A DNA stretch of 64,000 bases from Thermoanaerobacterium aotearoense (GTDB lineage: Bacteria; Bacillota; Thermoanaerobacteria; Thermoanaerobacterales; Thermoanaerobacteraceae). Below, one piece after another: positions 54,019 through 63,106 of this stretch; the stretch's first letter is position 1; each line of letters opens with the position of its first letter. The notes under the pieces are model-generated. The model had not been told where the DNA came from and searched no databases. It worked only from the letters and a program-made list of their open reading frames with translations. Position numbers and translations under genes: made by a program. The DNA lies in the NCBI RefSeq assembly GCF_009905255.1, contig NZ_CP047602.1, positions 496,001 through 560,000 on the forward strand. The letters run 5' to 3'.

Positions 54019-54026
54019 GCAATCAT

Positions 54027-54053
54027 TTAATATTTTACAATTAATGCCGATAT
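54027..54053 (+). promoter_or_regulatory. SigD-type (flagellar/chemotaxis) promoter
   Basis: TTAA (54027-54030), 15 bp, GCCGATAT (54046-54053). The -10 is an exact SigD match and the -35 is one base off TAAA. The chemoreceptor gene begins 36 bp downstream, in line with the known SigD regulon. Confidence 0.68.
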
Positions 54054-54088
54054 AGTAGTCAAAAGGTTTTATCTATGGAGGGGTGTAA

Positions 54089-55735
54089 ATGACAAAAACA
54101 TTAAGGGGCGAACTCATAAGAGCATTTGTAGTAATCGGTATTTTGCTTTTGGTATTATCTTTTACAGTAAATCTTGGAATGATAAACACAAAAAACAACA
54201 TCAACAATTTAAAAAAGTTTGTCATTAACCAAGTGCTTTACATTTCAAATTCACAGGTGCAGTTGGCGCAGTACAGCAGTGTCCTTCTCAATGATGTAAA
54301 TAATTACACGATGGGTCAAAGCACCAAAAGCGCTTTAAGGACAGATTTAAGCAATATAACCCAAAACGTAAACAGTCTTGGAAACGCTTTAGACGATTTT
54401 AAAGGCACTAATATATACAACCAGCTAAAGTCAGACGTAGATGGCATCAATGACAGCATAAAAAATATTAGTTCCGCGATAGACAGCTTAAATGAAAAGT
54501 ACATACTTGATCAAGACAGCGATAAGACCTTGAAGGTAAGCTATTATGCGACACAAATACAAAATAACATGACAGACTTTAGCAATAAGTATTCGCAGGG
54601 CTTTTTGCCAATGTTTAACGATATGATATCGCAAAATGACAGGACATTTAAGATGTCCATCGCAATCAGCGTAGTGATAATAATTGTGATAATTATTTAC
54701 TCGCTGATAACCGTAAGGAGATTGAGAAAGCTTTCGAGGCTTATAAACAGCGAAGTAAATAAATCGATGGAGCATTCTGAAAAGGTTCTCGATTCTTCGA
54801 TACATCTTAAGAAGATGGCAGAGGAGAACACTGGAAACATCAAAATGTCAAGAGACGGAATTGAGCAGCTTACCGAAAGCATCAACACTATTGCAGAAAA
54901 TGCCAATGAAGTGGCTATGTCTATATCAAATGTATCTGAGGTTAATGAAGAGTTGGCAAGATCTTCTGACACGCTGCTAAATGACATGAATAGCGCTATA
55001 TCAAAGATAAGAGAAATAGAGGAAAATGTAAAAAGTCAAGGCGATGTTGTGAGAAATCTCATAAATACGTTGAATCAGAGCCTTAAAAATTCAAAAGCCA
55101 ATTCCAATGAGCTAAAAGAGTTGGACAAGAAGATGGGTGGAATAAAAGAGATACTGTCGGCCATATCAGAGATAGCCGATCAGACGAATTTATTGTCCTT
55201 AAACGCTGCTATAGAAGCCGCAAGAGCTGGAGAATATGGAAAAGGCTTTGCAGTTGTGGCGGATGAGATAAGAAAATTGGCTAAACAGTCTACAGATAGC
55301 GTCGTAAAAATAAGCGAAATAATAGAGAACATAACCAGCTACACAGGTGTGACAATTGACAGTGTAATAAGCGACATAGACAATTCAGCTAAAGCAGCAA
55401 CCGAAGTCAACAAAGTCTTAGACATATTTAACGATGTAAAGAAAGCATTTGACGAGATCTCTATGGTTATTGGGAACATATCCAGTGTGACTTCTGAAAC
55501 TGCTGCAAGCTCTGACAAGACTTTGAATGCTGTAAAGAGCGTCATGGGCGCATCACAAAACATATCAGCGCAAGTAGAGGAGCTTTTGGCGTCTTCTGAG
55601 CAACTTTTGGATATTATAAACAGAGTAGACGAAAATAACACAAAGAACTTGGACTATGTAAATAATCAGGTTGCGTTTACAGAGGAGCAAAAAGCCAATA
55701 TGGAGAGCATAACAAAAGTAGTCAAAAAGTTATGA
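54089..55735 (+). CDS. Methyl-accepting chemotaxis protein
   Basis: 548 aa. Membrane helix 1 at about 11-30, an extracytoplasmic helical sensor (31-190, with many Asn/Ser and no PAS/Cache signature), helix 2 at about 191-209 ([19 protein letters not shown]), a linker, and a cytoplasmic coiled-coil signalling domain. The hairpin tip is intact: [39 protein letters not shown]. The sensor most resembles 4-helix-bundle domains; the ligand is unknown. Together with the SigD promoter it indicates a motile organism. Confidence 0.92.
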   Translation: MTKTLRGELIRAFVVIGILLLVLSFTVNLGMINTKNNINNLKKFVINQVLYISNSQVQLAQYSSVLLNDVNNYTMGQSTKSALRTDLSNITQNVNSLGNALDDFKGTNIYNQLKSDVDGINDSIKNISSAIDSLNEKYILDQDSDKTLKVSYYATQIQNNMTDFSNKYSQGFLPMFNDMISQNDRTFKMSIAISVVIIIVIIIYSLITVRRLRKLSRLINSEVNKSMEHSEKVLDSSIHLKKMAEENTGNIKMSRDGIEQLTESINTIAENANEVAMSISNVSEVNEELARSSDTLLNDMNSAISKIREIEENVKSQGDVVRNLINTLNQSLKNSKANSNELKELDKKMGGIKEILSAISEIADQTNLLSLNAAIEAARAGEYGKGFAVVADEIRKLAKQSTDSVVKISEIIENITSYTGVTIDSVISDIDNSAKAATEVNKVLDIFNDVKKAFDEISMVIGNISSVTSETAASSDKTLNAVKSVMGASQNISAQVEELLASSEQLLDIINRVDENNTKNLDYVNNQVAFTEEQKANMESITKVVKKL

Positions 55736-55739
55736 GTGT

Positions 55740-55768
55740 TTTACATTTTCATAAATATTTGGTATAAT
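55740..55768 (+). promoter_or_regulatory. Sigma-A promoter of the GlcT-controlled TIM-barrel gene
   Basis: TTTACA (55740-55745), 17 bp, TATAAT (55763-55768). Confidence 0.6.
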
Positions 55769-55779
55769 TGCATTAGAAG

Positions 55780-55843
55780 GCGTGTAACTCTTGTTGAGGC
55801 ATTAGCCGGTGAGGTTTTATTACCTTGCCGGCTATTATTTTTT
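55780..55843 (+). promoter_or_regulatory. RAT element 1 and overlapping terminator (GlcT type)
   Basis: GCGTGTAACTCTTGTTGAGG, followed by CATTAG, matches the GlcT-type RAT antiterminator. A terminator stem, AGCCGGTGAGGT / TTTATT / ACCTTGCCGGCT with TATTATTTTTT, starts within the last bases of the RAT at 55804. The two structures cannot form together, so a bound GlcT would let transcription continue. Confidence 0.75.
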
Positions 55844-55864
55844 AGGAAGAAAGGATGGTAATTT

Positions 55865-56815
55865 ATGAAGAGAATTTTTGAGCTAACATCAAGCGACATC
55901 ATGAACATGACAGGCAGAGAATTGCTTGAAACGATACGGCTATCTGAAGGAAGGACTGTCATGGCAGAGACGATAGTGACTTTTCCGACGCCGATTTATG
56001 GTGTATCAAATCCAGAGTTGGCGGCAGCATTTGGCGCAGATCTAATAACGCTAAACTTTTTTGATTTTAAAAACCCGTTTATATTCGGAATTGACGATCT
56101 TGATGTAAATATCTCTAAAGGATTTGGAGAGATAGGAGTACTTGCAGAAAGAGCATTAAAGAATTCAAATGATCCAAATTACATCAAGAAATTAAAAGAT
56201 ATAACGGGTAGGATAATTGGTGTCAACATAGAACCTGTTCCTGATGATGTCCAATATGTAGAAGGCAGGAAATTAAACAAGGAAAACCTTGAAAAGGTTA
56301 AATTTTATGGTTTTGACTACATTATGATAACCGGAAATCCAAATACGGGAGTAAGCGCTGAAACGATTGTAAATGGCATTGAGATGGCTCGAAACTTATT
56401 GGGCGACGACATGATGATAATTGCTGGCAAAATGCACGGTGCAGGGTCAGGCAACATATACGATCCACAATTGCTTGAAAAGTTTGTCAAAGCTGGTGCT
56501 GACTGCATACTCATACCTGCACCTGGAACTGTTCCGGGCATTGATTTGACTACAGCAAAAAAGATGATTGATGTCGTACACGATGCAGGTGCATTGGCAC
56601 TTAGTGCTATTGGCACATCTCAAGAAGGATCTCAAAAAAGTGTAATTGAGAACATTGCGCTGCAATCCAAGATGGCTGGCAGTGATATACAGCATATAGG
56701 CGATGCTGGATTCACACCTGGCATAGCAACGCCAGAAAACATAATGGCTTTGTCTGTTGCCATAAGAGGTGTAAGGCATACGTATAGAAGGATGGCATAT
56801 TCAATAAAAAAATAG
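55865..56815 (+). CDS. TIM-barrel protein of unknown function (DUF7916-like), GlcT-controlled
   Basis: 316 aa. It reads as a phosphate-binding TIM barrel: ELLETIRLSEGRTVMAET, VTFPTPIYGVSNPELAAAFG, a GVNIEPVPDDVQYVEGRKL strand-loop, MIIAGKMHGAGSG, and the C-terminal DAGFTPGIATPENIMALSVA. Relatives are annotated as DUF7916 or PEP-mutase-like proteins near PTS genes. The reaction is not known. Being switched on by the same antiterminator as the PTS suggests a job in handling the PTS sugar or its phosphate. Confidence 0.68.
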   Translation: MKRIFELTSSDIMNMTGRELLETIRLSEGRTVMAETIVTFPTPIYGVSNPELAAAFGADLITLNFFDFKNPFIFGIDDLDVNISKGFGEIGVLAERALKNSNDPNYIKKLKDITGRIIGVNIEPVPDDVQYVEGRKLNKENLEKVKFYGFDYIMITGNPNTGVSAETIVNGIEMARNLLGDDMMIIAGKMHGAGSGNIYDPQLLEKFVKAGADCILIPAPGTVPGIDLTTAKKMIDVVHDAGALALSAIGTSQEGSQKSVIENIALQSKMAGSDIQHIGDAGFTPGIATPENIMALSVAIRGVRHTYRRMAYSIKK

Positions 56816-56818
56816 GTA

Positions 56819-56847
56819 TTGACAAGATATGCAATGTGATGTATAAT
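56819..56847 (+). promoter_or_regulatory. Consensus sigma-A promoter of the PTS operon
   Basis: TTGACA (56819-56824), 17 bp, TATAAT (56842-56847): an exact consensus promoter, starting inside the end of the upstream coding gap. Confidence 0.82.
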
Positions 56848-56878
56848 TGTATTGTAAACGAATAAATGATGATTTCAG

Positions 56879-56939
56879 CGTGTTACTGGTAAAGCAGGCA
56901 TGAGCTGGTTAGGTTTTGATACCTTGCCAGCTCTTTTTT
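56879..56939 (+). promoter_or_regulatory. RAT element 2 and overlapping terminator (GlcT type)
   Basis: CGTGTTACTGGTAAAGCAGG and CATGAG form a RAT very close to the Bacillus ptsG element. The terminator GAGCTGG...CCAGCTC (56902-56933) with TTTTTT overlaps the RAT end, giving a mutually exclusive switch. This is the main control of the PTS genes. Confidence 0.85.
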
Positions 56940-56969
56940 ATGCCAAAAAAATTTAAGGAGGTATAGTAA

Positions 56970-58358
56970 ATGAAAGGATTAGGTAACTTACAAAAGCTTG
57001 GCAAAGCCTTGATGCTTCCAATAGCAGTTTTACCTGCTGCTGCATTGCTTTTAAGGCTTGGAGCAAAGGATGTTTTCAACATTCCGTTTATCACAAATGC
57101 TGGCGGAGCTATATTTGACAACTTGCCGCTTATCTTTGCGATAGGCATAGCAATAGGCTTTGCTGGCGGCGATGGAGTTGCTGGTCTTGCAGCTACTGTC
57201 GGATATTTGGTATTGACGAAAGGTGCAACGACTATAAATAAAGACATAAACATGGGCGTTTTAGGCGGTATCCTTATAGGTATCATAGCTGGTTATTTGT
57301 ACAATAGGTACCACGACGTAAAATTGCCCGATTTCTTAGGTTTCTTTGGAGGCAAGAGATTTGTCCCCATAATTACGTCATTGGCAGCTTTGGTATTGGC
57401 TTTTGCTGCAGGTTATGTATGGCCGCCAATACAAAACGTCATATACGCGTTAGGAAAGTGGATAATAAGCGCAGGCGCATTTGGCGTATTTATCTATGGA
57501 GTATTGAATAGGTTGCTTATTCCAGTTGGACTTCATCATGTTATTAATAGCCTCGTTTGGTTTGTATTTGGGTCGTTTAAATCTGCATCTGGCGCAGTTG
57601 TAACTGGTGATTTAAATAGATTTTACGCAGGAGATCCAACTGCCGGTAGATTTATGACAGGCTTCTATCCTATAATGATGTTTGCACTGCCTGCAGCGGC
57701 ACTTGCTATGGTGATGGCTGCTAAGCCAAAGAACAGAAAAGCAGTATCTGGTATCATGATTTCAGCGGCACTTACGGCTTTCCTCACAGGTATAACAGAG
57801 CCAATTGAATTTGCTTTCATGTTTTTAGCACCTGTTTTGTACGTTGTACACGCAATTTTAACAGGTTTGTCGCTGGCAATAACGTATTTGCTTGGAATAA
57901 GGATGGGCTTTGGATTCTCTGCAGGTCTTATAGACTATATCCTAAGCTTTGGAATATCATCTAAACCGCTGCTTTTATTGCTGATAGGAATAATTTACGC
58001 TGTTGTTTACTTCGTTGTTTTCTACTTCCTCATCGTCAAATTGAATTTGCCTACACCAGGAAGGCTTGATGAGGATACGGATGAAAGTAACGAGCAATTG
58101 TCAAGTTCTGACATAGGTGAGATGGCTCAAAATTATTTAGCTCTTTTAGGAGGAGCTGGCAACATCGTATCTTTGGAGTCATGCATCACAAGGCTTCGTT
58201 TAAGCGTCAAAGATGACACTGTCATAAACGACGATGAACTTAAAAAAGCTGGAGCGAATGGCGTTATAAGGATGGGCAAAGGAGCATTACAAGTTATCGT
58301 TGGCACAAAGGCAGATTTAATAGCACAAGAGATGCAGAAACGTATGAAGAAAAAATGA
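56970..58358 (+). CDS. PTS system EIICB component, glucose/N-acetylglucosamine family
   Basis: 462 aa. The EIIC membrane domain (about 1-360) starts LGKALMLPIAVLPAAALLLRLG and contains HHVINSLVWFVFGSF and GITEPIEFAFMFLAP, the sugar-binding signature. After a linker the EIIB domain carries the phosphocysteine C405 in SLESCITRLRLSV. No EIIA is fused; the EIIA gene follows. The pattern suits glucose or N-acetylglucosamine; the GlcT-type RAT in front favours glucose. Confidence 0.92.
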   Translation: MKGLGNLQKLGKALMLPIAVLPAAALLLRLGAKDVFNIPFITNAGGAIFDNLPLIFAIGIAIGFAGGDGVAGLAATVGYLVLTKGATTINKDINMGVLGGILIGIIAGYLYNRYHDVKLPDFLGFFGGKRFVPIITSLAALVLAFAAGYVWPPIQNVIYALGKWIISAGAFGVFIYGVLNRLLIPVGLHHVINSLVWFVFGSFKSASGAVVTGDLNRFYAGDPTAGRFMTGFYPIMMFALPAAALAMVMAAKPKNRKAVSGIMISAALTAFLTGITEPIEFAFMFLAPVLYVVHAILTGLSLAITYLLGIRMGFGFSAGLIDYILSFGISSKPLLLLLIGIIYAVVYFVVFYFLIVKLNLPTPGRLDEDTDESNEQLSSSDIGEMAQNYLALLGGAGNIVSLESCITRLRLSVKDDTVINDDELKKAGANGVIRMGKGALQVIVGTKADLIAQEMQKRMKKK

Positions 58359-58373
58359 TCATTAGCGGCCTCT

Positions 58374-58392
58374 ATGGCCGCTTAAAATATAT
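58374..58392 (+). terminator. Weak hairpin after the EIICB gene
   Basis: AGCGGCC / TCTAT / GGCCGCT with no full T run; probably a partial terminator or processing site before the EIIA gene. Confidence 0.55.
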
Positions 58393-58458
58393 TTTACTAT
58401 TAACAATAAATTATATATTATTATTTTATGCACAATATTATTGAAAGGATTGGTTCTT

Positions 58459-58947
58459 ATGTTCAATATATTTAAGAAGAAATTTATAGGCGAAACAATA
58501 GTATCACCATTTAACGGAAAAGTGATAAATATTGAAGATGTTCCTGATCCAGTATTTTCAGGAAAAATGGTTGGAGATGGTGTCGCCATTGAGCCTAAAG
58601 ACGGCGTAGTGTATTCGCCTGTAGATGGGGAAGTAATTCAACTTTTTCCTACGAAACACGCCATAGGCATAAGATCATCTGGTGGACTTGAAATTTTGAT
58701 TCACATTGGCATGGATACGGTAGAGATGAAAGGCGATGGATTTGAAAGCCTTGTTAAAGAAGGAGAAGAAGTCAAAGCAGGTGATAAGCTTATAGTGTTT
58801 GATATTGACAAGGTAAAGGAAAATCATCCTATCATAAGTCCTGTAATTATTACGAATATGGAACTTGTAGATAAGATGAAGAAAAGAGAAAGCGGTGTCA
58901 CAGTTGAAGGAGGAAAAACTGAAATAATGAAAATAAACTTAAAATGA
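58459..58947 (+). CDS. PTS system EIIA component, glucose family
   Basis: 162 aa from ATG 58459 (AAAGGA upstream); TTG 58441 is too far out. Phosphocarrier domain with GKVINIEDVPDPVFSGKMVG, the assisting H67 (TKHAIG) and phosphorylated H82 (LIHIGMDTV). Passes phosphate from HPr to the EIIB cysteine. The single-domain form is used together with the EIICB protein and the antiterminator gene that follows. Confidence 0.93.
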   Translation: MFNIFKKKFIGETIVSPFNGKVINIEDVPDPVFSGKMVGDGVAIEPKDGVVYSPVDGEVIQLFPTKHAIGIRSSGGLEILIHIGMDTVEMKGDGFESLVKEGEEVKAGDKLIVFDIDKVKENHPIISPVIITNMELVDKMKKRESGVTVEGGKTEIMKINLK

Positions 58948-58975
58948 CATATAGAAATTTTAGGAGGGGAGGGTA

Positions 58976-59812
58976 ATGTTCACTGCTTTAAAGGTATTAA
59001 ATAACAATGTCGTAATGGCTTGTGATGAAAAGAATGTAGAGTGTATAGTTGTAGGAAAAGGTATAGGATTTTCTAAAAAGCCAGGTGATGTGATAAATGA
59101 AAGAATTGAAAAAGTCTATTATCTGCAGGAGAAAGCCAATGTTATGAAGTTTTCAGAATTGCTTGATAATATAAGAGATGAAGTTATTGGAATATCTGAG
59201 GAACTCATAGCATACGCTGAAAGTGTTAAAGGGCGAAAATTGAATGAACACATCCACATTGCGCTGCCTGATCATATAGCATTTGCCATTGAAAGAATAA
59301 AAGGTGGAATAGACATAAAGAACCCTTTTAATCAAGAAATAAGTGCTCTTTACAAAGATGACTATAAAATAGCACTTAGGGCTATAGATTTAATAAACGA
59401 CAGGCTAAACGTAAGGCTTCCTGAGGATGAGGCGGGATTTATTGCGCTGCATCTTCATGCGGCATTTGAAAATTCTGGTGTGTCAGTCACTATGAAAAAC
59501 ACGAGGCTTGTTTCGGAGCTTGTGAAAAGTATTGAAGAAATGATAGGCAGAAAGATTGAGACTGATTCTATTGATTACTTAAGGCTTATTACACACTTAA
59601 AATTTGCAGTAGACAGAATAGAAAGAGGTATGCCGATTTCAAATGAACTTCTTCTGCCGATAAAGCGAAAATTTAAGAAAGCTTATAAGATAGCTGCAAC
59701 CATTGCCAAACTCATCGGAAATTCATTAGGTATGAATGTGCCTGAAGATGAAATAGGTTATTTAGCCATACACATACAGAGATTGATGAATGATGTGCAA
59801 AAGCCAGATTAG
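58976..59812 (+). CDS. GlcT/LicT-family transcription antiterminator (PRD protein)
   Basis: 278 aa. The N-terminal CAT RNA-binding domain (1-55, KVLNNNVVMACDEKN and GKGIGFSKKPGD) is followed by PRD1 (about 65-170, with HIHIALPDHIAFAIERI) and PRD2 (about 175-278, with THLKFAVDRI). Phosphorylation of the PRD histidines by PTS proteins controls activity. It binds RAT RNA and prevents termination; both RAT elements at 55780 and 56879 are likely targets. It lies at the end of its own PTS operon instead of ahead of it, as glcT does in Bacillus. Confidence 0.9.
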   Translation: MFTALKVLNNNVVMACDEKNVECIVVGKGIGFSKKPGDVINERIEKVYYLQEKANVMKFSELLDNIRDEVIGISEELIAYAESVKGRKLNEHIHIALPDHIAFAIERIKGGIDIKNPFNQEISALYKDDYKIALRAIDLINDRLNVRLPEDEAGFIALHLHAAFENSGVSVTMKNTRLVSELVKSIEEMIGRKIETDSIDYLRLITHLKFAVDRIERGMPISNELLLPIKRKFKKAYKIAATIAKLIGNSLGMNVPEDEIGYLAIHIQRLMNDVQKPD

Positions 59813-59834
59813 TACGTATAATCTGGCTTTTGCA
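59796..59834 (+). terminator. Terminator of the PTS operon
   Basis: 15-bp perfect stem TGCAAAAGCCAGATT (59796-59810) and AATCTGGCTTTTGCA (59820-59834) around AGTACGTAT. It covers the glcT stop codon, with T residues partly in the stem. Confidence 0.72.
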
Positions 59835-59859
59835 ATTTTAAATATAAAAAATTGCAAAA
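59828..59859 (+). repeat. Inverted repeat overlapping the PTS terminator
   Basis: TTTTGCAATTTT (59828-59839) and AAAATTGCAAAA (59848-59859), perfect 12-bp arms. Its left arm shares TTTTGCA with the terminator stem, so the two hairpins are exclusive. It ends 5 bp before the -35 of the next promoter and may also be an operator. Confidence 0.6.
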
Positions 59860-59863
59860 ACTA

Positions 59864-59892
59864 TTGACTTTATTTCTTTATATGAATAAAAT
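59864..59892 (+). promoter_or_regulatory. Sigma-A promoter of the citrate synthase operon
   Basis: TTGACT (59864-59869), 17 bp, TAAAAT (59887-59892). Confidence 0.62.
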
Positions 59893-59932
59893 ATATACAT
59901 AAGTTTCTTTGATTTAAGAAGGGGGAAGTTCG

Positions 59933-61084
59933 ATGAAATTCAAAAAAGAGGATGGTAAATTGTACCTCGTCGATACAACACTGAGAGATGGAGAACAAAC
60001 AGCCGGTGTTGTTTTTGCTAATAGTGAAAAAATCAGGATTGCGAAAATGTTAGATGAAATTGGCGTGCATCAACTTGAAGTCGGAATTCCAACGATGGGC
60101 GGAGATGAGAAAGAGACTATTGCAAAAATTGCAAAACTTGGACTTAATGCCAGTATAATGGCATGGAACAGAGCTGTTGTAAATGATGTGAAAGAATCGT
60201 TAGAATGCGGTGTTGATGCTGTTGCGATTTCGATCTCGACTTCAGATATACACATAGAACACAAGCTTAGAACTTCAAGGCAGTGGGTTTTGGATCACAT
60301 GACAAGCGCAGTTGAATTCGCCAAAAAAGACGGTGTCTACGTTTCTGTAAATGCAGAGGATGCGTCCAGGACAGATATGGACTTTCTCATAGAGTTTGCA
60401 AGGTGTGCAAAACAAGCAGGTGCAGACAGGTTGAGATTCTGCGATACTGTTGGCATATTGGATCCTTTTAAGACATACGACATCATAAAAAAGATTAAAG
60501 AAGCCATAGATATAGATATTGAGATGCATACGCATAACGATTTTGGAATGGCGACGGCAAACGCTCTTGCCGGTTTTAAAGCTGGTGCTAACTTTATAGG
60601 CGTCACTGTAAATGGCCTCGGTGAAAGGGCAGGAAATGCAGCATTAGAGGAAGTAGTGATGGCACTAAAGCATGTATATAAGTACGACATCAATATAGAC
60701 ACAAAAAGGTTTAGAGAGATTTCAGAGTATGTGTCTACAGCATCTGGAAGGCAACTGCCGTCGTGGAAGGCGATTGTTGGCACAAATGTGTTTGCACACG
60801 AGTCGGGAATTCACGTTGATGGAGCTCTTAAAGATCCTCACACGTATGAAATATTCGACCCAGATGAAGTAGGTCTTGAAAGACAGATTGTGATAGGCAA
60901 GCATTCAGGTACAGCAGCGCTAATAAACAAATTCAAAGAGTACGGAAGGGTATTGCCTGAGGAGGAAGCAAAAGAACTTTTGCCTTATGTGAGAAGTTTG
61001 TCTATTCAGCTTAAAAGGCCGCTTTTTGACAAAGAATTGATATATCTTTATGAGGAGCACATATCTAAGATTAAGGCAATTTAA
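59933..61084 (+). CDS. NifV-like homocitrate synthase family protein, probable Re-citrate synthase
   Basis: 383 aa DRE-TIM metallolyase. The metal/substrate start DTTLRDGEQTAGVVF, the zinc histidines in HTHNDFGMATAN, and NGLGERAGNAALEEVV are intact; the end has the HVDGALKDPHTYE segment of this group. There is no leucine-feedback LeuA domain. Annotated NifV relatives in clostridia that lack Si-citrate synthase include true Re-citrate synthases. No nif genes lie nearby, while aconitase follows by 17 bp and NADP-IDH is at 36.5 kb, so citrate for glutamate synthesis is the more likely product. Confidence 0.78.
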   Translation: MKFKKEDGKLYLVDTTLRDGEQTAGVVFANSEKIRIAKMLDEIGVHQLEVGIPTMGGDEKETIAKIAKLGLNASIMAWNRAVVNDVKESLECGVDAVAISISTSDIHIEHKLRTSRQWVLDHMTSAVEFAKKDGVYVSVNAEDASRTDMDFLIEFARCAKQAGADRLRFCDTVGILDPFKTYDIIKKIKEAIDIDIEMHTHNDFGMATANALAGFKAGANFIGVTVNGLGERAGNAALEEVVMALKHVYKYDINIDTKRFREISEYVSTASGRQLPSWKAIVGTNVFAHESGIHVDGALKDPHTYEIFDPDEVGLERQIVIGKHSGTAALINKFKEYGRVLPEEEAKELLPYVRSLSIQLKRPLFDKELIYLYEEHISKIKAI

Positions 61085-61101
61085 TTAGAGGGGGATGACA
61101 A

Positions 61102-63024
61102 GTGAATTTAACGCAAAAAATTTTGAGGAAGCATTTGGTGGAAGGAGAACTTGTAAAAGGACAGGAGATCGCTATTAAGATAGATCAGACACTGACGCAG
61201 GATTCTACAGGAACTATGGCTTATCTGGAGTTGGAGGCTTTAGGAGTGGACAAAGTGAAGACGGAGCTTTCTGTCGCTTATGTCGATCATAACATGCTGC
61301 AGGAAGGTTTTGAAAATGCAGATGACCACAAATACATCCAGACTGTTGCTGCGAAGCATGGAATATACTTCTCAAGGCCAGGCAATGGTATTTGCCATCA
61401 AGTCCATCTTGAGAGATTTGGCAAACCGGGTAAGACGCTTTTAGGGTCTGACAGCCATACGCCTACAGGCGGTGGCATAGGTATGCTGGCCATTGGTGCT
61501 GGAGGACTTGATGTGGCATTGGCTATGGCTGGTGAGCCCTACAGGTTGGTTATGCCAGAAGTGATCAATGTTAGACTTACTGGAAAATTAAAACCATGGG
61601 TGTCATCGAAAGACATCATACTTGAGCTTTTAAGAAGGCTTACTGTAAAAGGCGGGGTTGGAAAGGTATTTGAGTACACAGGAGATGGAGTTGCAACACT
61701 GTCCGTTCCTGAAAGAGCTACCATTACAAATATGGGAGCCGAATTAGGAGCGACTACATCTATATTTCCGTCTGATTTCCGCACTTATGAATTTTTAAAA
61801 GCCCAAAAGAGAGAAGACGACTTTGAAGCACTGCTGCCAGACGACGATGCCGAGTATGATGGCGTCATAGAAATCAATCTTGATGAATTAGAGCCGATGG
61901 TGGCATTGCCTCACAGTCCAGACAATGTAATAAAAGTGAAAGATGCAGGAAAGCTTAAAGTCGATCAAGTGGCAATTGGATCTTGCACAAACTCGTCCTA
62001 CATGGACATGATGAAAGTAGCGGCCATATTAAAAGGTGGTCTTATCGCAGAAGGAGTAAGCTTAGTCATATCTCCTGGTTCAAGGCAAGTTTTAAACATG
62101 CTTGCAAAAAATGGCGCATTATCAGACATGATTTCGGCTGGCGCCAGAATTTTAGAGACAGCCTGTGGTCCATGTATAGGCATGGGTCAGGCTCCTGCTA
62201 CAAATGCCATATCACTTAGGACCTTTAATAGGAATTTCTATGGAAGGTGTGGCACAAAGTCAGCGAAAGTGTATTTGGTAAGTCCTGAAGTAGCTGCTGC
62301 ATCGGCATTGGCTGGCTATCTCATAGATCCGAGGGAGTTAGGAGAAGAAATCAAGATACAGATGCCGAGTGAATTTTTTGTGAATGACAATATGATAATA
62401 AAGCCGCCTGTGAATGCAGATGAATTTGATGTTGTAAGAGGCCCGAACATAAAGCCTTTCCCTATCAATACGCCCCTTGCGGATATTGAAAAAACCGTTT
62501 TGATAAAGGTGGGCGATGACATCACGACAGACCATATTATGCCGTCTAATGCTAAGCTTTTGCCGCTTAGATCTAATATTCCAGAGCTTTCAAAGCACTG
62601 CTTTGAGACGATAGATCCTGATTTTTCTAAAAGAGCTTTAGAAAATGGTGGAGGCATAATAGTTGGCGGAAATAATTATGGCCAAGGTTCCAGCAGGGAG
62701 CACGCCGCTTTGGCGCCGCTTCAACTTGGAGTGAAAGCAGTAATAGCAAAGTCGTTTGCAAGAATACACAAGGCAAACCTCATAAATAGCGGAATTCTGC
62801 CTTTAACATTTGTAAGTGAAGATGATTATGACAAGATCGATGAAGGCGATGTGCTTAAGATTGAAGGTGCTGTAAATCAAGTCAAGTCAAAAGGCAAGAT
62901 CGTCGTTAAGAATGTGACGAAAGGTTATGAATTTGAAGTAGATCTGGATGTCAGCGACAGAAATCGGGAAATTCTAATAGAAGGTGGACTCATAAATTAC
63001 GTGAGAAAAAAAGATAAGGTTTGA
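61102..63024 (+). CDS. Aconitate hydratase
   Basis: 640 aa, GTG start with GAGGGGG upstream. The [4Fe-4S] ligands are visible in GSCTNSSYMDM and ETACGPCIGMG; the N-terminus has GSDSHTPTGGGIGMLAIGAGG and the C-terminal swivel domain GGNNYGQGSSREHAALAP. The length fits the compact mitochondrial/AcnA-like bacterial aconitase (without the AcnB-type extra domain). Converts citrate to isocitrate. It forms an operon with the citrate synthase gene. Confidence 0.95.
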   Translation: MNLTQKILRKHLVEGELVKGQEIAIKIDQTLTQDSTGTMAYLELEALGVDKVKTELSVAYVDHNMLQEGFENADDHKYIQTVAAKHGIYFSRPGNGICHQVHLERFGKPGKTLLGSDSHTPTGGGIGMLAIGAGGLDVALAMAGEPYRLVMPEVINVRLTGKLKPWVSSKDIILELLRRLTVKGGVGKVFEYTGDGVATLSVPERATITNMGAELGATTSIFPSDFRTYEFLKAQKREDDFEALLPDDDAEYDGVIEINLDELEPMVALPHSPDNVIKVKDAGKLKVDQVAIGSCTNSSYMDMMKVAAILKGGLIAEGVSLVISPGSRQVLNMLAKNGALSDMISAGARILETACGPCIGMGQAPATNAISLRTFNRNFYGRCGTKSAKVYLVSPEVAAASALAGYLIDPRELGEEIKIQMPSEFFVNDNMIIKPPVNADEFDVVRGPNIKPFPINTPLADIEKTVLIKVGDDITTDHIMPSNAKLLPLRSNIPELSKHCFETIDPDFSKRALENGGGIIVGGNNYGQGSSREHAALAPLQLGVKAVIAKSFARIHKANLINSGILPLTFVSEDDYDKIDEGDVLKIEGAVNQVKSKGKIVVKNVTKGYEFEVDLDVSDRNREILIEGGLINYVRKKDKV

Positions 63025-63026
63025 TG

Positions 63027-63054
63027 AAAAAGCATGCTGCGGCATGCTTTTTTT
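63027..63054 (+). terminator. Terminator of the citrate operon
   Basis: AAAAAGCATGC / TGCG / GCATGCTTTTT and more T. Confidence 0.88.
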
Positions 63055-63106
63055 AGTAAGCTCTTTGGTATATAATAAAGATATATGCGAAAGAGGGGTA
63101 TTTCTG

